NCBI GenBank assembly: GCA_027943335.1
Contig: BSBK01001162.1
Coordinates: 1,912,001 to 1,976,000, forward strand
DNA length: 64,000 nucleotides
DNA from: Chamaecyparis obtusa
Taxonomy: Eukaryota; Streptophyta; Pinopsida; Cupressales; Cupressaceae
Direction: 5' to 3'
Of the stretch, positions 12,338 to 24,790 are shown one piece after another (position 1 is the first letter of the stretch; each line of letters starts with the position of its first letter). Position numbers and translations under genes: made by a program. A model generated the notes under the pieces. That model worked only from the letters and a program-made list of their open reading frames with translations, made no database searches and was not told where the DNA came from.

Positions 12338-12570
12338 TTAGCATGGTGTGATGATTAAATTATGATTTGTGACCTCACCACGTTATCCTCATGTCATTGT
12401 GAAGAGGAACAATATATGGTCTCTCAATATTTGGTAAGTGGAGAAAATATCTTATTAGCATGGTGTGATGATTAAATTGTGATTTGTGACCTCACCACTT
12501 TATCCTCATGTCATTGTGAAGAGGGACAATATTTAGCCTTCTCAATATTTGGCAAGTGGAGAAAATATGG
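12338..12570. repeat. Tandem duplication, period 117 bp
   Basis: Units at 12338-12454 and 12455-12570 both begin TTAGCATGGTGTGATGATTA and end GTGGAGAAAATAT, with about 7% differences by eye. Non-coding. Confidence 0.9.
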
Positions 12571-12607
12571 TCATATTTTTATTTATTGAAATTTTAAAGT
12601 TTGCTAA

Positions 12608-12752
12608 AACAGTTTCTGGATTCGATTGTGTAGAATTTTTTACCATCAACATTTCGGATCATACTACATCATCCATCATCAGGATGCAAGAGAGCAAGAG
12701 GAACAAAAGATGATGGTAAAAAAACTCTACACAATCGAATTCAGAAACTGTT
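12608..12752. repeat. Inverted repeat with 41-bp arms
   Basis: The left arm 12608-12648 (AACAGTTTCTGGATTCGATT onward) and right arm 12711-12752 (ending TCAGAAACTGTT) are reverse complements with about three differences, around a 62-bp loop containing CATCATCCATCATCAGGATG. It could be a small foldback element or small-RNA hairpin. No clear target duplication flanks it. Confidence 0.8.
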
Positions 12753-14780
12753 CCTAAGAATTGTAGAAATCTAATAGATTTGATTTTTAAGTTTACCTAA
12801 CTCGAACATTAAAAATATATACTTCAAAGCACTAATATGTATCTAGCATATTTGGTGCACATTTATGACTAGCACATTGGATTCACATTTGATTAAATTA
12901 TTAAATAAATTTAAAACATTTCAAGCAATGTGTTTTGTAAAGCATAATTAATTATTATTTTGGTCAACTGCAAATCACGGCCGTTGGGAGCAGAAAAGAA
13001 TTCGCTGTAACTGCCAAAAATAAGGCATATAACCTAATATTTCCGGCCCGCGTGTAAGCACATTAAGGCGGAAAACTCGGTCACATGAGATAATATTTCT
13101 GGCTAAAAACTTGGTCACATGATAATCACGTTTGCGGGATTGTGGCCCAAAATCTTCGGATCTTTTCTAGATGCTCTTTTGTCTCCAGCGACTTGTACCT
13201 ATTAGTTACTAGAAAACAAAAAGGCAAATGCAAGCAGATTCCACTAGGAGCGGATGCCTTCTATTTTAATATTTTTCTTGTATGGTAACTTATTTTTCAA
13301 TATTTTCTTTTCGTAACTTCTATTTTAATATTTCACGTCCTACCATTCATTCAATCCTTCCTACTTTGTAATTTTGCTCCCTCCCTATTCAAATCTACTA
13401 CGTGGAGGAGTTATGACTTCCATTTCATATGGTAGGATGTCCATTTTGTCAATTCCTATTAAATTTATAGTGGAACATTTGAATTGGCACTTGAAATTTA
13501 CTTGATGATGATTATCTTGCATGTGGAAGTGAGAAGTTCATTGGTGTGTACAAATGTATTGTTTATGTGGGTAGAGTTGATGTAATTTTGATGATTGAGA
13601 TAATATATAGTCATTATATATATACATATTTGTTTTGTTTTTTAATTTTATGTAAATAATACAAAGAAGTGAGTTGGTTCTTAAACAATGTGCAATTTGA
13701 AATGATTGACATTTCAATTGGACTCATAATGACAAATAAGGGATGAAAACATTGATTGACATTTCAATTGAACTCGTAATGACAAATAAGGGATGAAAAC
13801 ATTAATTTAAAAGTTTGGAGTTCAAATCTACATGCCCGGAGGTGACTTGGATCAATTTTACATCAATAAATCCTAATTGGTGTGACAAACAATAATTAGC
13901 AAATAAGTGCAAACTCTTATAATGTGTGGAGGTGGAAAAGGACTAGATTAGAATTAGTTTTCAACTTTCATGCAAAAATGCACTATCTTAAAAACTAGTC
14001 AATGAGTAAGAATAACCTAGTTGTTATGAGGCCAAAACATATATAAAAAGAACATGTGTTTTCAATTTCAAACATGATAAATAGAAAGTGTATGAAAACA
14101 AAAAGATCCTTTCATGCTTCACATATCTCATCATATCTATAAGCATGTGATGAGGTTATTTTCTATTCAATTCAGCAAAAGAAGGTAAGTGAAATGTAGA
14201 ACATTGAATAAATGAAATCTTTAAATTGACACAACAAAATGAAACATAAAAAGAAGTAAATATCTTTAATCCACATAAATCATAATGAATGCACTTTGTG
14301 GTAAGCTTTATAAATCTTTTTCATCATTTTTTGTGAAGTAAAAATAGAAATGCAACCACAATTTCGTAAAATAAAAGTGAAAATGCTACCATCTGTCAAT
14401 GTAATAATCTCATATATACTGCTTAATCTCATCAACATCATTAAAATTCTTCAATTTCACTTTATGTCCCTTTTAGCTTGTGTTAATGGTAAACATAGGA
14501 ATGCAACCTTATGTCAAACATTTTCAGTAAATTGGGATGAATTTACGCAGCAATGTAATTGGAGAAGATGTCCATTTCCAACAAGAAAGAAATAGAAAAT
14601 TTAAGAATAATAAATAGGTCAACAGATTTTGTGCGGCCCTCTTCAAGATACCTACCACGTTGATGGCGTTTTCCCTTCCTAAGACAAGCACAACAAAAGT
14701 CATCCCCAACAAAATTGAATGGAATTATGAGTAGCACAGGTAAATTACGAGGTTTAAGCGTAGACAAGGAGAAGGAAACG
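12753..14780. other. Intergenic region upstream of the acidic-repeat gene
   Basis: No supported gene. It contains a 50-bp tandem duplication at 13704-13803 (GATTGACATTTCAATTG...GGATGAAAACATT, twice) and a relatively GC-rich patch at 12965-13160. The last few hundred bases should contain the promoter of the gene starting at 14911, but no TATA box could be assigned with confidence. Confidence 0.5.
13704..13803. repeat. 50-bp tandem duplication
   Basis: Two adjacent units that differ at two positions by eye, beginning GATTGACATTTCAATTG at 13704 and 13754. Confidence 0.9.
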
Positions 14781-14791
14781 ACTCGTCAACA

Positions 14792-14817
14792 ATGAAAGGG
14801 CGATGAACACGAAGTGA
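14792..14817 (+). promoter_or_regulatory. Two overlapping minimal upstream ORFs in the probable 5' leader
   Basis: ATG at 14792 opens MKGR-stop (to 14806) and ATG at 14803 opens MNTK-stop (to 14817). Both lie just upstream of the main start at 14911 and overlap one another. If the transcript starts upstream of 14792 they would lower or regulate translation of the main ORF. The transcription start is unknown, so this is only a possibility. Confidence 0.3.
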
Positions 14818-14910
14818 GCACTCTCCTCTGTTTTGTCTCACCATTTCATTCTTAATCAAACCCAAAATCTTGTAGCACAAGGACTGGTAGGAAGCTCTGT
14901 ATCAGGAACT

Positions 14911-17900
14911 ATGTCGACCAATGTGGAAGATAGAACAGCTAAATCTAAGAAGACTGCTGTCAAAGTTGGCGGTGAATTTAGTGGAATTGCTGGAATTGCT
15001 GTGGTTGGAGTTGTTGCAGTTGGAATTGCAGCTGGAGTAATTGCTTTTCTCAAGAATCGCCACACCAACAGCAACAGAAAACAACTTAACAAAGATGAGA
15101 ATCACCAGATTTCCTCTAAAAAATCTGCTGAAATTTGCCCATCCCCAAATCCAAATGAGTGTTTTGGGCGAGAGGAGGCCGAGTTGATTGCACCCAGTTC
15201 AGAAAATGGTGAAGAAACAGAGCTAGATGTGGAGATTGTTGAGAGTTTGAGGTAAATTCAATCCATTCTGTTTGCATTTGGTGTTCTTGCAGTGGATTAT
15301 TGGGTAATTTAAGTTTTCTGGAATCAACTATATATTAATACCCAGTAGTTAATTTTCATAATCTTCTTACCCATTTTTCTGAAGAAAGATCATGATTCTT
15401 CACTCTTGAGAAAGTTCTAGTTAGATGGATCCTCCTGGTAATGAAAGATGGGGGAGATTTTGTGTCACCTGGCGTTTTACCAGTGTATATATGTATGGTA
15501 ATATTTTTTCATTATTATTTTTTGTGTTTAGGGAATGGGATTCAGGTAGTTGTTACTGTAAATCAATTTGTGAGAACCCATTTATAAGATAATCATTATG
15601 AGCCACTTTTAGTTCATGAATGCTGTCGAGATATTAAGAAACAGCTGAGTTTGAAAATTTTTAACATAATGCAGAAAAGTTAATTCATTTTGAATTTGTT
15701 TGTTTTCTTCAAAGGATTATCTTCCACCATGATAAATTACAGGCGAGTGCAGGACCTCTTTTCTTTATTTATAGATTTTTTTCAAGTTGGGCTGTAGAAT
15801 ATTTGACAAAAACAAGCCTTGTAGAATGGTTGCTAGTCGAAAGAAAAAGTAGTTTTAATGGATCTGGAAAAGTATGAGAAGTGATGGTAATTGAAAAAAT
15901 GTTAAGGAGAAACACTGAGAATGGTATTTATTAAAACATCTTTTTCTGATGGTCTCAGAGACTAAGATTCTTCTTAACTCCTTTATTTTTTTTTCTCTGA
16001 TTCTGCTTTTTATCATTGCCAGTGACTTGGATGTCTCTCCTGATTGGAAGGACATGAATAAATCCAAGGTTAGTTTTTTCACCTTTTGTGTGGGTTGCGA
16101 AATCAGCGTTCAATGCATAATTCTGTTAAAAAATAAAATAAAATTTATATGGAGATAAATTCTGATTTCTTTGCAGGAGGAAGGGTCCCCTCGATCACAT
16201 TTTTCCAGAAAAACTAGCATTGCGAGTACGTCCTCAGATTCTGAGGACTTCTCAGAGAGTTCTAGGAATAATTACATAAGGGATTCAGAGATTGATTCTT
16301 CACGCATGAATTTGAAGGAAGGTGATTTTTATTTTGTCACTGCAGAAGAAACCGCTGGTAAGGAAGCTTCTTCTCACTTAAGAGAATGTGTTCCTGATAA
16401 TGAGGTACACATTAGCAGCGTAAAACAGTCCATGGACCCAAAAATTGAGTATGAAGAGTCGGTTGATTCTTGTGATGGGTTACAAGAAGAATGTGAAGAA
16501 GTTGGTAGTTTTGTAGAATTAGGTGGGTCTGTAGCAGAGCATGTTGGTGAGCAGAAACTAGCTGTTTTTGACGGTTGGGAAGTGATGGAGGAATCCCAAT
16601 GTATTTTGGATTGTACGCAAAAAGATGGTACAGTGATTGGTACAGTAATGGAAAATGGGAATAGGGAGAAAAATAGGGTTGGTTTGGAGGAAGATGGTGG
16701 TTCTTTGTGCATTGAACAAGTTCATGTACCCTTGAAGGGAGATAATACAAATGTTTCAGAAGATTTACAGAGAAAAGATGTAGCTTACGAGGAGATTGGT
16801 AGCATGCAGAATTATGAAGCTCTGAAGGAAGATGTGTGTTTAGAAGAAAAAGAGACCCAGCTCCAGAATTTTAATTCAGAACAGGACATTGCTCTGTTCA
16901 AAGAGGAACAGCTGGAAAATATTGGTTCAAGTGAAGTTTTGAATTGTCACGAGGAAGAACATTCAGATGGACCCAAGAATGATACAGTTGTTGCAAATGA
17001 AGATATGCTTCTGTGCAATGCACAATGTCTGCAGGAAGAGAATTTTGGACTAAATGTAGAGCAGTGTTCTCAAGAGAGGACTGATTCAGAGCAGTTAGAA
17101 GATTTCAAGGATAATGTAGCTCAAAAAGGTGAACCATACCAATGTGGGACAGTTGACTCTAGTCATTTTGAAGGTTTAGATTGTATGGTAGATCAAGTTG
17201 ATACAGGTGAGGTATTCCAACATCAGTCGGTTGATTCTAGAGATTTTGAAGATCTAGATTACAAGAGAGCTGCAAGTCGTTCTGATGAAAATGGTCAACA
17301 TGGAAAATTAAAAGAAGTGGAGAGTAAAGATATCCATTCTCCTATCAAGGAAGAAAGGCAGCATGAACCTGTTGCTTTTAAGGAACTGGAGGGTACAGAG
17401 ATTTATGTGAATGACTATCAAGAAGGTCCCGAGAATGACACAGTCATTGCAAACGAAGAGATGCTTCTGTGCAAAGAACAATGTCTGCAGGACGAGAAAT
17501 GTGAACTCAATGTAGAGCAGTTTTCTCAAGAGAGGACCGATTCAGAGGAGTCAGATGGTTGCAAGGACAATAAAGCTCATAAAGATTTAGATTGCTCTAG
17601 TAATTTTGAAGATTTAGATTACAAGGAAGGTGTTTGTCATTCAGATTACAGTCAACATGAGGAATCAGATGATTTAAAGGAAAACATATATCCAATCAAT
17701 GAACAGAGCTCTAGTGAGAAAAATCAATCTAAGGAATTGATATGTTCAGAGGCTGATATGCGTTATCATCAAAATGAACAGAATGACATAGTATTGGATG
17801 AACATTTTGTACAGGAGGAGGAATTTGATTCCAATGTAGATCTGTGTCTCCAAGAGCGGTTCGAGTCAGAGGATTTGGAAGAAGGCAAGGAAGATAAAGT

Positions 17901-20900
17901 TCATAAAGTTGAACAATATGATGATGAGACATTTGGTTCTAAGCATTTGGGCACTACTAGCCACCATGATGAAATAGACAGGCATGGAGAATTAGAAGAT
18001 TCAGAGGAGGCACTCAAATGTGCAGATCATGTTGATTCGCATGTTCATCAAGATCGACATAAAAATGAGATAGTCGTTGCAGATGAAGAACTGCTTCTGT
18101 GCAAAGAACAATGTCTGCAGGAGGAGAATTTGGAGTCCAATATAGAGCAGTGCCTGCAAGAAAGGACTGATTCAGAGGAAGAGTTGGAAAATTGTATGGT
18201 AGATTTAGCTAATAATGGTGAACAGTGCCAATATGAAACTGTTATTTCTAAGGATTTTGAAAGTTCAGATTACAAGGAAGGTTGTAGCTATTGGGATGAA
18301 AAAGGCCAAAATGGGGAAGTTCAAGAACTAGAGGAACATTTTGGTCAAATCAAAGAGCAAATCCAGCAGGAAACAGTCAAGGAAATTGAATGTACAGCAG
18401 ATAATATACACATTCACTGCAATGGACAGCAGAATTCTGTAGTTGATGCAAATGAAAAGGTGCTTCTATGCAAAGAAGAATGCCCAGAAGTGGAGAAGTT
18501 TGAATATAATGTGGAGAACCACCTTCAAGAGAGGACTGAATTGGAGGAGGTCGAAAATTGCAAGTTAAATGAAGCCCACAATGGTGATGAATGCCATTAT
18601 GATGGAATAGATTCTAATGATTTTGAAATTTTAGATCACAATGAATGTGAAAGCCATGCTGATGAAATTTGCCAAAACAAGGAAATAGTAGATTCAGAGC
18701 AATATTTCAGTCCTCACAAAGAACAATTCCAGGAGGAGACAGTTAGAGATGGACACCAGAATCAAATAGTTTCTACATATGAACAGGTAGTTCTGAACAA
18801 AGAACAAAGGCTAACTGAGAGCACATTTGAATCACATTCAGAGAACTGGCAGCAAGAGATGGCTGATTCAGAGGAGTTGGAAAATCTCAAGGTAGATGTA
18901 GCTCATGAAGGTAAACAATGCCATTTGGAGGCAATTGATTCTAGCGAATTCTTAGCTTTAGGTGAAGGTGTATCTCATGAAAATGGATCATGCCAGTATG
19001 GGGAAATCAATTCAAAGGATTTTGAAGGTTTTGATGAAGGGAATGCAAAAGAGCAATCAGAGAGTGATAGAGTCAATTCAAAGGAAGATGTAGATAAAGA
19101 CAATAGCTCAGAGAACAATTTACATCTCAGAAAAGAAAATTCCAAACAATCACTAGAAACAATTGAAGATATGTCTGATATGGATGCGCACTGTGAAGAA
19201 AGTATTACTGATTCAAATGAAAAAGAAGATAACGAAGGAGATGCTCTCATTTGCAAAGAGGAACACCAAGAGGAAACACTTCATTCAATATACTCAAAAA
19301 CTTTTGTCCAAGATGAACTTATTGAGAATCAGGGAAGCAAAGAACTAATTAGTAAATTTGAGGATCAAGACTTAACAGAGGAAGTTGTGCCCATCATCCA
19401 AGAGCATTCCCAGAAGGAGACAGTTGATTCAATAGATAAACTGGATTCAATCGAAGATTTACCTCTCAAGAGTAAGCAAAACGAAAGGAAGATGAGTGAG
19501 TTTGAGGAAGTAGATAATCTACATATCTCTGGTGATGATATGTCTGATATGGATGTGCAGGGTGAAGAAAGCAATATTGATTCAAATGAAAAAGAAGGTA
19601 AAGAAGGAGATGCTCTCATTTGCAAAGAGGAATACCAAGAGGAATCACTTGATTCAATAGACTCGCAAACTTTTGTCCAAGATGCACATGTTGAAAATCA
19701 AGGAAGCGAAGAAATAATTAGTAAATTTGAGGAACTATATTCAACAGAGGAAGTTGTGTCCGTCATCCAAGAACATTCCCAGAAGGAGACAGCTGATTCA
19801 ATAGATAAGCTGGATTCAGTGGAAGATTTATCTCTCAAGAGTAAACAATACCAAAGGAAGATGAGTGACTCTGAGGTGGTAGATAATCTGCATATCTCTG
19901 GTGAAGATATGTCTGATATGGATGTGCAGTGTGAAGAAAGTACTATTGATTCAAATGAAAAAGAAGATAAAGAGGGAGATTCTCTCATTTGCCAAGAGGA
20001 ATCACTTGATTCAATAGATTCACAAACTTTTGTCCAAGATGCACATGTTGAGAGTCAAGGAAGTGAAGAAGTAATTAATAAGTTTGAGGAACCAGATTTA
20101 GCAGAGGAAATTGTGCCTTCCAGCCAAGATCATTCCCAGAGGGAGACAGATAATTCAATAGATAAACTGGATTCTGTTGAAGAAAGTAGTATTGATTCAA
20201 ATGAAAAAGAAGATGAAGAAGGAGATGCTCTCATTTGCAAAGAGGAATACCAAGAGGAATCACTTGATTCAATAGACTCGCAAACTTTTGTCCAAGATGC
20301 ACATGTTGAAAATCAAGGAAGCGAAGAAATAATTAGTAAATTTGAGGAACTAGATTCAACAGAGGAAGTTGTGCCCATCATCCAAGAACATTCCCAGAAG
20401 GAGACAGCTGATTCAATAGATAAGCTGGATTCAGCGGAAGATTTTTCTCTCAAGAGTAAACAATACCAAAGGAAGATGAGTGACTCTGAGGTAGTAGATA
20501 ATCTGCATATCTCTGGTGAAGATATGTCTGATATGGATGTGCAGTGTGAAGAAAGTACTATTGATTCAAATGAAAAAGAAGATAAAGAGGGAGATTCTCT
20601 CATTTGCCAAGAGGAATCACTTGATTCAATAGATTCACAAACTTTTGTCCAAGATGCACATGTTGAGAGTCAAGGAAGTGAAGAAGTAATTAGTAAGTTT
20701 GAGGAACCAGATTTAACAGAGGAAATTGTGCCTTCCAGCCAAGAACACTCCCAGAAGGAGACAGCTAATTCAATAGATAAACTGGATTCTGTCGAAGATT
20801 TATCTCTCAAGAATAAGCAATATGAAAGGAAGATGAGTGAGTCTCAGGTATTGAATAACCTGCATATCTCTGGTGAAGAATGCAAAGAGAATACAACTGA

Positions 20901-21708
20901 TTTAGAAGTGTTGGAACAATCAGAAAATGTACATCTTTCCATGGAACAGTGCCAACAGAATATAGTTGATCCTGAAGAAACAATTGATTTAGAAAATGTG
21001 AATCAATACAAACAATGCCAGAGGGTGGATGTTAATGGTAAGGAACCAGAATTTTCCATTAGCAATGTTTTTATTCCCAAGGGGCTGTGCCCAAATGAGA
21101 TTGTTGATCCTAAAGACCTTGATAATGAAGACCCACAAACCAAGCCAAAGGAAGTTGATGCTAATGAATCAGAATATTCTAGTGGAGATACACACTGTTT
21201 CGAGAAGTATGAACAGGAGACAACTGATAAAGCAGCAAATGAAGACTATAAACAAGACCCAGAGGACTCCCCTGAGCTAGAGGAAGTTCATACAGACAAT
21301 TCAGAAAATTCAAGCACAGATACACATTGCCGCAATGGCAAAAAGGAAGTGAATCAAAATACATCTACTACTATTGTTTCTGAAAGTTGCAAACTTGTAG
21401 GTTTCTCAAAAGAAATTCAGGTGCATAAAGAATCAACTGACAATGAAATAGATACTGTCATGAAATCAGAATCAGGGGCAGTTGCTAATCCTTTTTCAGT
21501 CACAAAAAGAGTAAAGAGTGGGTGTGATCCATCGCATCCTCCACAGTTAGATTCTACTGCTGAAGAAGCCAAATCTCATTTGGCACAATTCCCAAGGAAT
21601 CTGACAACTAGGATCAAGATAACTGTGTGTCTCTTTGCATTTTCTGCTTTTCTCTTTCTGTTTGCAAGCAAGCTAGCTAGAATTTCTATTTCAGAAGATA
21701 CAATTTGA
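14911..21708 (+). CDS. Large acidic repeat protein with N- and C-terminal membrane segments (3 exons, 1972 aa)
   Basis: Gene model: exon 1 14911-15251, exon 2 16023-16068, exon 3 16177-21708 (stop TGA). Introns are GT-AG (AG|GTAAAT ... TTGCCAG|T; AAG|GTTAGT ... TTTGCAG|GAG). The sum is 5919 nt, exactly 1973 codons, and phases match at both junctions, which supports the model. The start is the first in-frame ATG (MSTNVEDR). Residues 23-47 are a Gly/Ala/Val-rich hydrophobic helix following Lys-rich sequence; residues about 1942-1960 are a second hydrophobic helix near the C-terminus (CLFAFSAFLFLFA). Between them lie about 1900 residues rich in Glu, Asp, Ser and Gln, with six degenerate LLCKEQCLQEE/ERTDSEE repeats (about residues 400-1050) and five SLDSIDSQTFVQDAHVE repeats (about 1134-1698). 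No enzyme domain is recognised. It may be anchored in a membrane at both ends with a huge acidic loop; location and function are unknown. Confidence 0.82.
16990..18960 (+). repeat. Degenerate coding repeats, zone 1 (six units of about 100-150 aa)
   Basis: The signature (M/L)LLCKEQCLQEE...NVEQ..QERTDSEE.E..K...AH.GEQC starts near 17008, 17461, 17797, 18090, 18460 and 18787, always in frame. Units are diverged, so this expansion is old. Cys, Gln and Glu positions are the best kept. Confidence 0.8.
19180..20880 (+). repeat. Coding tandem repeats, zone 2 (five units, mostly 123 codons)
   Basis: The phrase ICKEE(YQEE)SLDSIDSQTFVQD recurs near 19250, 19618, 19987, 20233 and 20602, giving spacings of about 369, 369, 246 and 369 bp. 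One unit is about 41 codons shorter. A larger 615-bp (205-codon) block is duplicated (about 19568-20180 and 20183-20795) with very few differences, so the newest step is recent and kept the frame. Confidence 0.88.
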
Positions 21709-21764
21709 TTTTATGGTCAACTTTGAAAATCAGAGAGACACAGATATAATATTTCTTTATATTT

Positions 21765-21900
21765 AGGCCATAGCTAGCCATAGGTAGATACTAGATATTC
21801 ATACTTTAGAAGCAGAAGATAACTAAGTAGCCCTTTAGGCCATAGGTAGCAATAAGTAGATACTAAATATTCGTACTCTAGAAGCAGAATGCATATAAAT
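21765..21900. repeat. Tandem duplication of about 68 bp in the 3' flank
   Basis: TAGGCCATAG...GTAGATACTA.ATATTC.TACT.TAGAAGCAGAA occurs twice in succession just downstream of the stop codon of the acidic-repeat gene, possibly within its 3' UTR. Confidence 0.75.
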
Positions 21901-21960
21901 AACCCTTGGTGTTTCTTAATGGTCAAGGCAGAGTATGTATTACCATGTATAGTTCTAAAT

Positions 21961-22820
21961 AATTTTGTCAAAACCATCTTTAATAAGTATTTTTTACATG
22001 AGATTCAATGTTTCTTTTAGCTGATTAATGAATGAAAGATTTTAATAACATCTTCAAGACTAATTTTGTCAAAACCATCTTTAACAAAGTGTTTTTACAT
22101 AAGACTTCATGTTTCTTTTAGCTGATAAATGAATGAAAGATTTGAATAAGTCCAGACTAATTTTGTCAAAACCATCTTTAACAAAGTTTTTTAATATAAG
22201 ATATAATATTTCTTTTAGCTGATAAATGATTGAAAGATTTTAATAACATCCATGAGACTAATTTTGTCAAAAACATCTTTAACAAAGTTTTTTAACACAA
22301 GACTCACTGTTCTTTTTAGCTATTGAATAAATCCAGCCTAATTTTGTCAAAACCACCTTTAACAAGTTTTTTTACATGAGATTCAATGTTTCTATTAACT
22401 GATTAATGAATGAAAGATTTTAATAACATCTTCAAGACTAATTTTGTCAAAACCATCTTTAAGAAAACAAAATTGCAGACTTGATGTATCTTTTAGCTGA
22501 TGAATGAATGAAAGATTTTAACAACGAGATTGATTTTGTCAAAACCATCTTGAGCAAAGTTTTTTTATATAAGACTTAATGTTTCTTTTAGCTGATGAAT
22601 GAATGAAAGATTTTAATAAGTCCGACTAATTTTGTCAAGACCATCTTTAACAAGATTTTTTAATATAAGATATAATATTTCTTTGAACTTATGAATGAAT
22701 AAAAGATTTTAATGTCTAGGACACTAATTTTACCAAAATCATCTTTAACAAAGTTTTTTTAAATGAAACTTAATTGTTCTTTTTAGCTAATAAATGAATG
22801 AAATTATGAAAGATTTTAAT
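21961..22820. repeat. Minisatellite, nine units of about 80-101 bp
   Basis: The core AATTTTGTCAAAACCATCTT recurs near 21961, 22062, 22159, 22260, 22340, 22440, 22533, 22628 and 22725. Each is followed by a variable T-rich stretch and TTTAGCTGATAAATGAATGA. It begins about 250 bp after the stop codon at 21708 and may be transcribed as 3' UTR. Confidence 0.92.
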
Positions 22821-24790
22821 AATAGACCATAGCATGCAGGAATAGCTCACACCCCAAACACAGGACATTAATTCTTTATACAAATAGTAAGCTCCCCTTA
22901 AGAGGCTATGAACTATGGGCCATGGATGAAGCAAAAAAAATAAAAATCTTCGTTTTATATTATCCTCACAATCCAGCAGCAATGTTTAAGGTGCATTGTG
23001 GACCTTAAAAGGCCCTTTCTATCCAAAACCGATATATATTACACAGTACTGTGTAGGACAAGGACCGAATTTGCTTATGTGGGATGATCATTTCTATCCA
23101 CACTTTAGGACATTTTACTGTAACTTGATCTAGACTTTTGTCTATACAACTTTATGTGACTGTTAGGACAGCAACAAAATCCCAACACAACCACATATAG
23201 AAAAAGAAATTTTGTCTTGGACAGATTTTAAGAACCACCCCAAAATATGGTGGTACTCATTTGAAAGTAAAAGCTTGGACTATCCCAATGCGGGATCTCA
23301 CAATATGTTTTATGTGATGTCTTGTCTCATGCGGAAAACCTAAATTCAACTGCCATGGTAGATGGAAAGCACGTGATATCATTTGGTTGTCTTTCTTGCC
23401 TTGGTACTTTTTACTCACCACCTCAAACCACACCTAGGTACTAATTAAATGACAAGTTTGTCAAAATTTGGCTCTCATTCAACCCCTTCATTTCTCGCTT
23501 TTGGGAGATACAATTTTTTAAACTAGCTAAATGGCAACATATAGTTAGGTACTATAAATTTCTTGATCCACATGCTATCCATTCTCATTTTAGGTTGAAT
23601 TTAAAGTGGAAATGAATCTAATTTACAGCTACATTGTGGATTTCACTCTTAGCTTTTACATCTGGACAATGGGCCCAAGCTAACACTCATCTTACTAATT
23701 ATTACTTGACTTTAGCATGAAGGAATCAAACTACATACTAAGGTGTCGTGTAAAAAGACAAATTCTAATTCATTTGAGGTATCTAGGCTATATGATGCAT
23801 CTAGAAAGAGAGCTTAGTTGTGCATTCTATCATCATTATAAAAGAATGACATCAAAATCTAGATTGCTACGAATATATTAGACATTTAAATGATAGTTTA
23901 AAGTGTCTTCAAACATTTAAATAATTAAATTAATTCCAAGGTTTGACTAAAATAGTGGGAGGCGAGCAAGTCTGACGCTTAGTTCTACAAACTCTTAATT
24001 ATCTATCAATACCATCTTGTTTAGATACCTAAGATAAACAAGATTTTGAAGAACAACACCTTCTAGGTTGAATTCATAGATAGCGATTGAAACTATGGAT
24101 TGGGGATTTAATTTACATGTATATCTAGGTCACTTTTTGCAATGTGGAAGTGACCTAGAATGAGGTACAACCAATTTAGTAATTTGATAGCTATTATCCA
24201 AGCACCAATTATAGTGGTTAATTATCAAAGAATATATAGTACCCTACAATGATAATTTTAGTGGTGAATTTTTTCCAATTGGCGAAATGCAGGGGTCGGC
24301 ATTGTTCGTAAATTGGCGAATAGTATAATTACGCGGAGCGGTCAGATCGCCTTGTTGTCACACAATATTTTCCGATTGGCCGGTTTATTCATCACCTTTT
24401 GGTTGAAACAGTTACTATGAAGCATTTTTTTGCCACCATCTCCTACACGATTTGAATGTTTTCTAGTCGTCAATTCGCCCCAAATTTTTGATTGAAAGCA
24501 AGAAACCACCGATGGACACGCATGTAATCGCCAATATCGACACATGATTTTTTAAAATCTGAGGCGCCATATCGTCAACCACATTTTAGTTTTCTTTAGA
24601 CCCAAATTTGAGGGTCAAACCCGAATTTGCCCCCACTACACTTGAACGATAATGGCAACCCCATATTTGCCTTTAAAATTAAAACTGCACCACCCCTATC
24701 TCGCCCAAATCCGCCAAATTTCCATATCCCAATTATAGAATGGTGCACAATTTTCCAAATTTTGTTTGATATAAATACATGAGAACGTGA
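22821..24790. other. No gene recognised
   Basis: Mixed AT-rich sequence with no supported coding, RNA or terminal-repeat feature. The segment 24240-24730 is more GC-rich and unlike its surroundings but could not be assigned. Confidence 0.5.

Noticed and set aside
14833..14910. Upstream extension of the acidic-repeat protein from a TTG codon
   Set aside because: Plant genes start at ATG almost without exception; the first in-frame ATG is at 14911.
18975..20603. Ser-rich minus-strand ORFs opposite the acidic-repeat gene
   Set aside because: They mirror the Glu/Asp/Ser codons of the plus-strand exon and repeat with it; nothing suggests expression.
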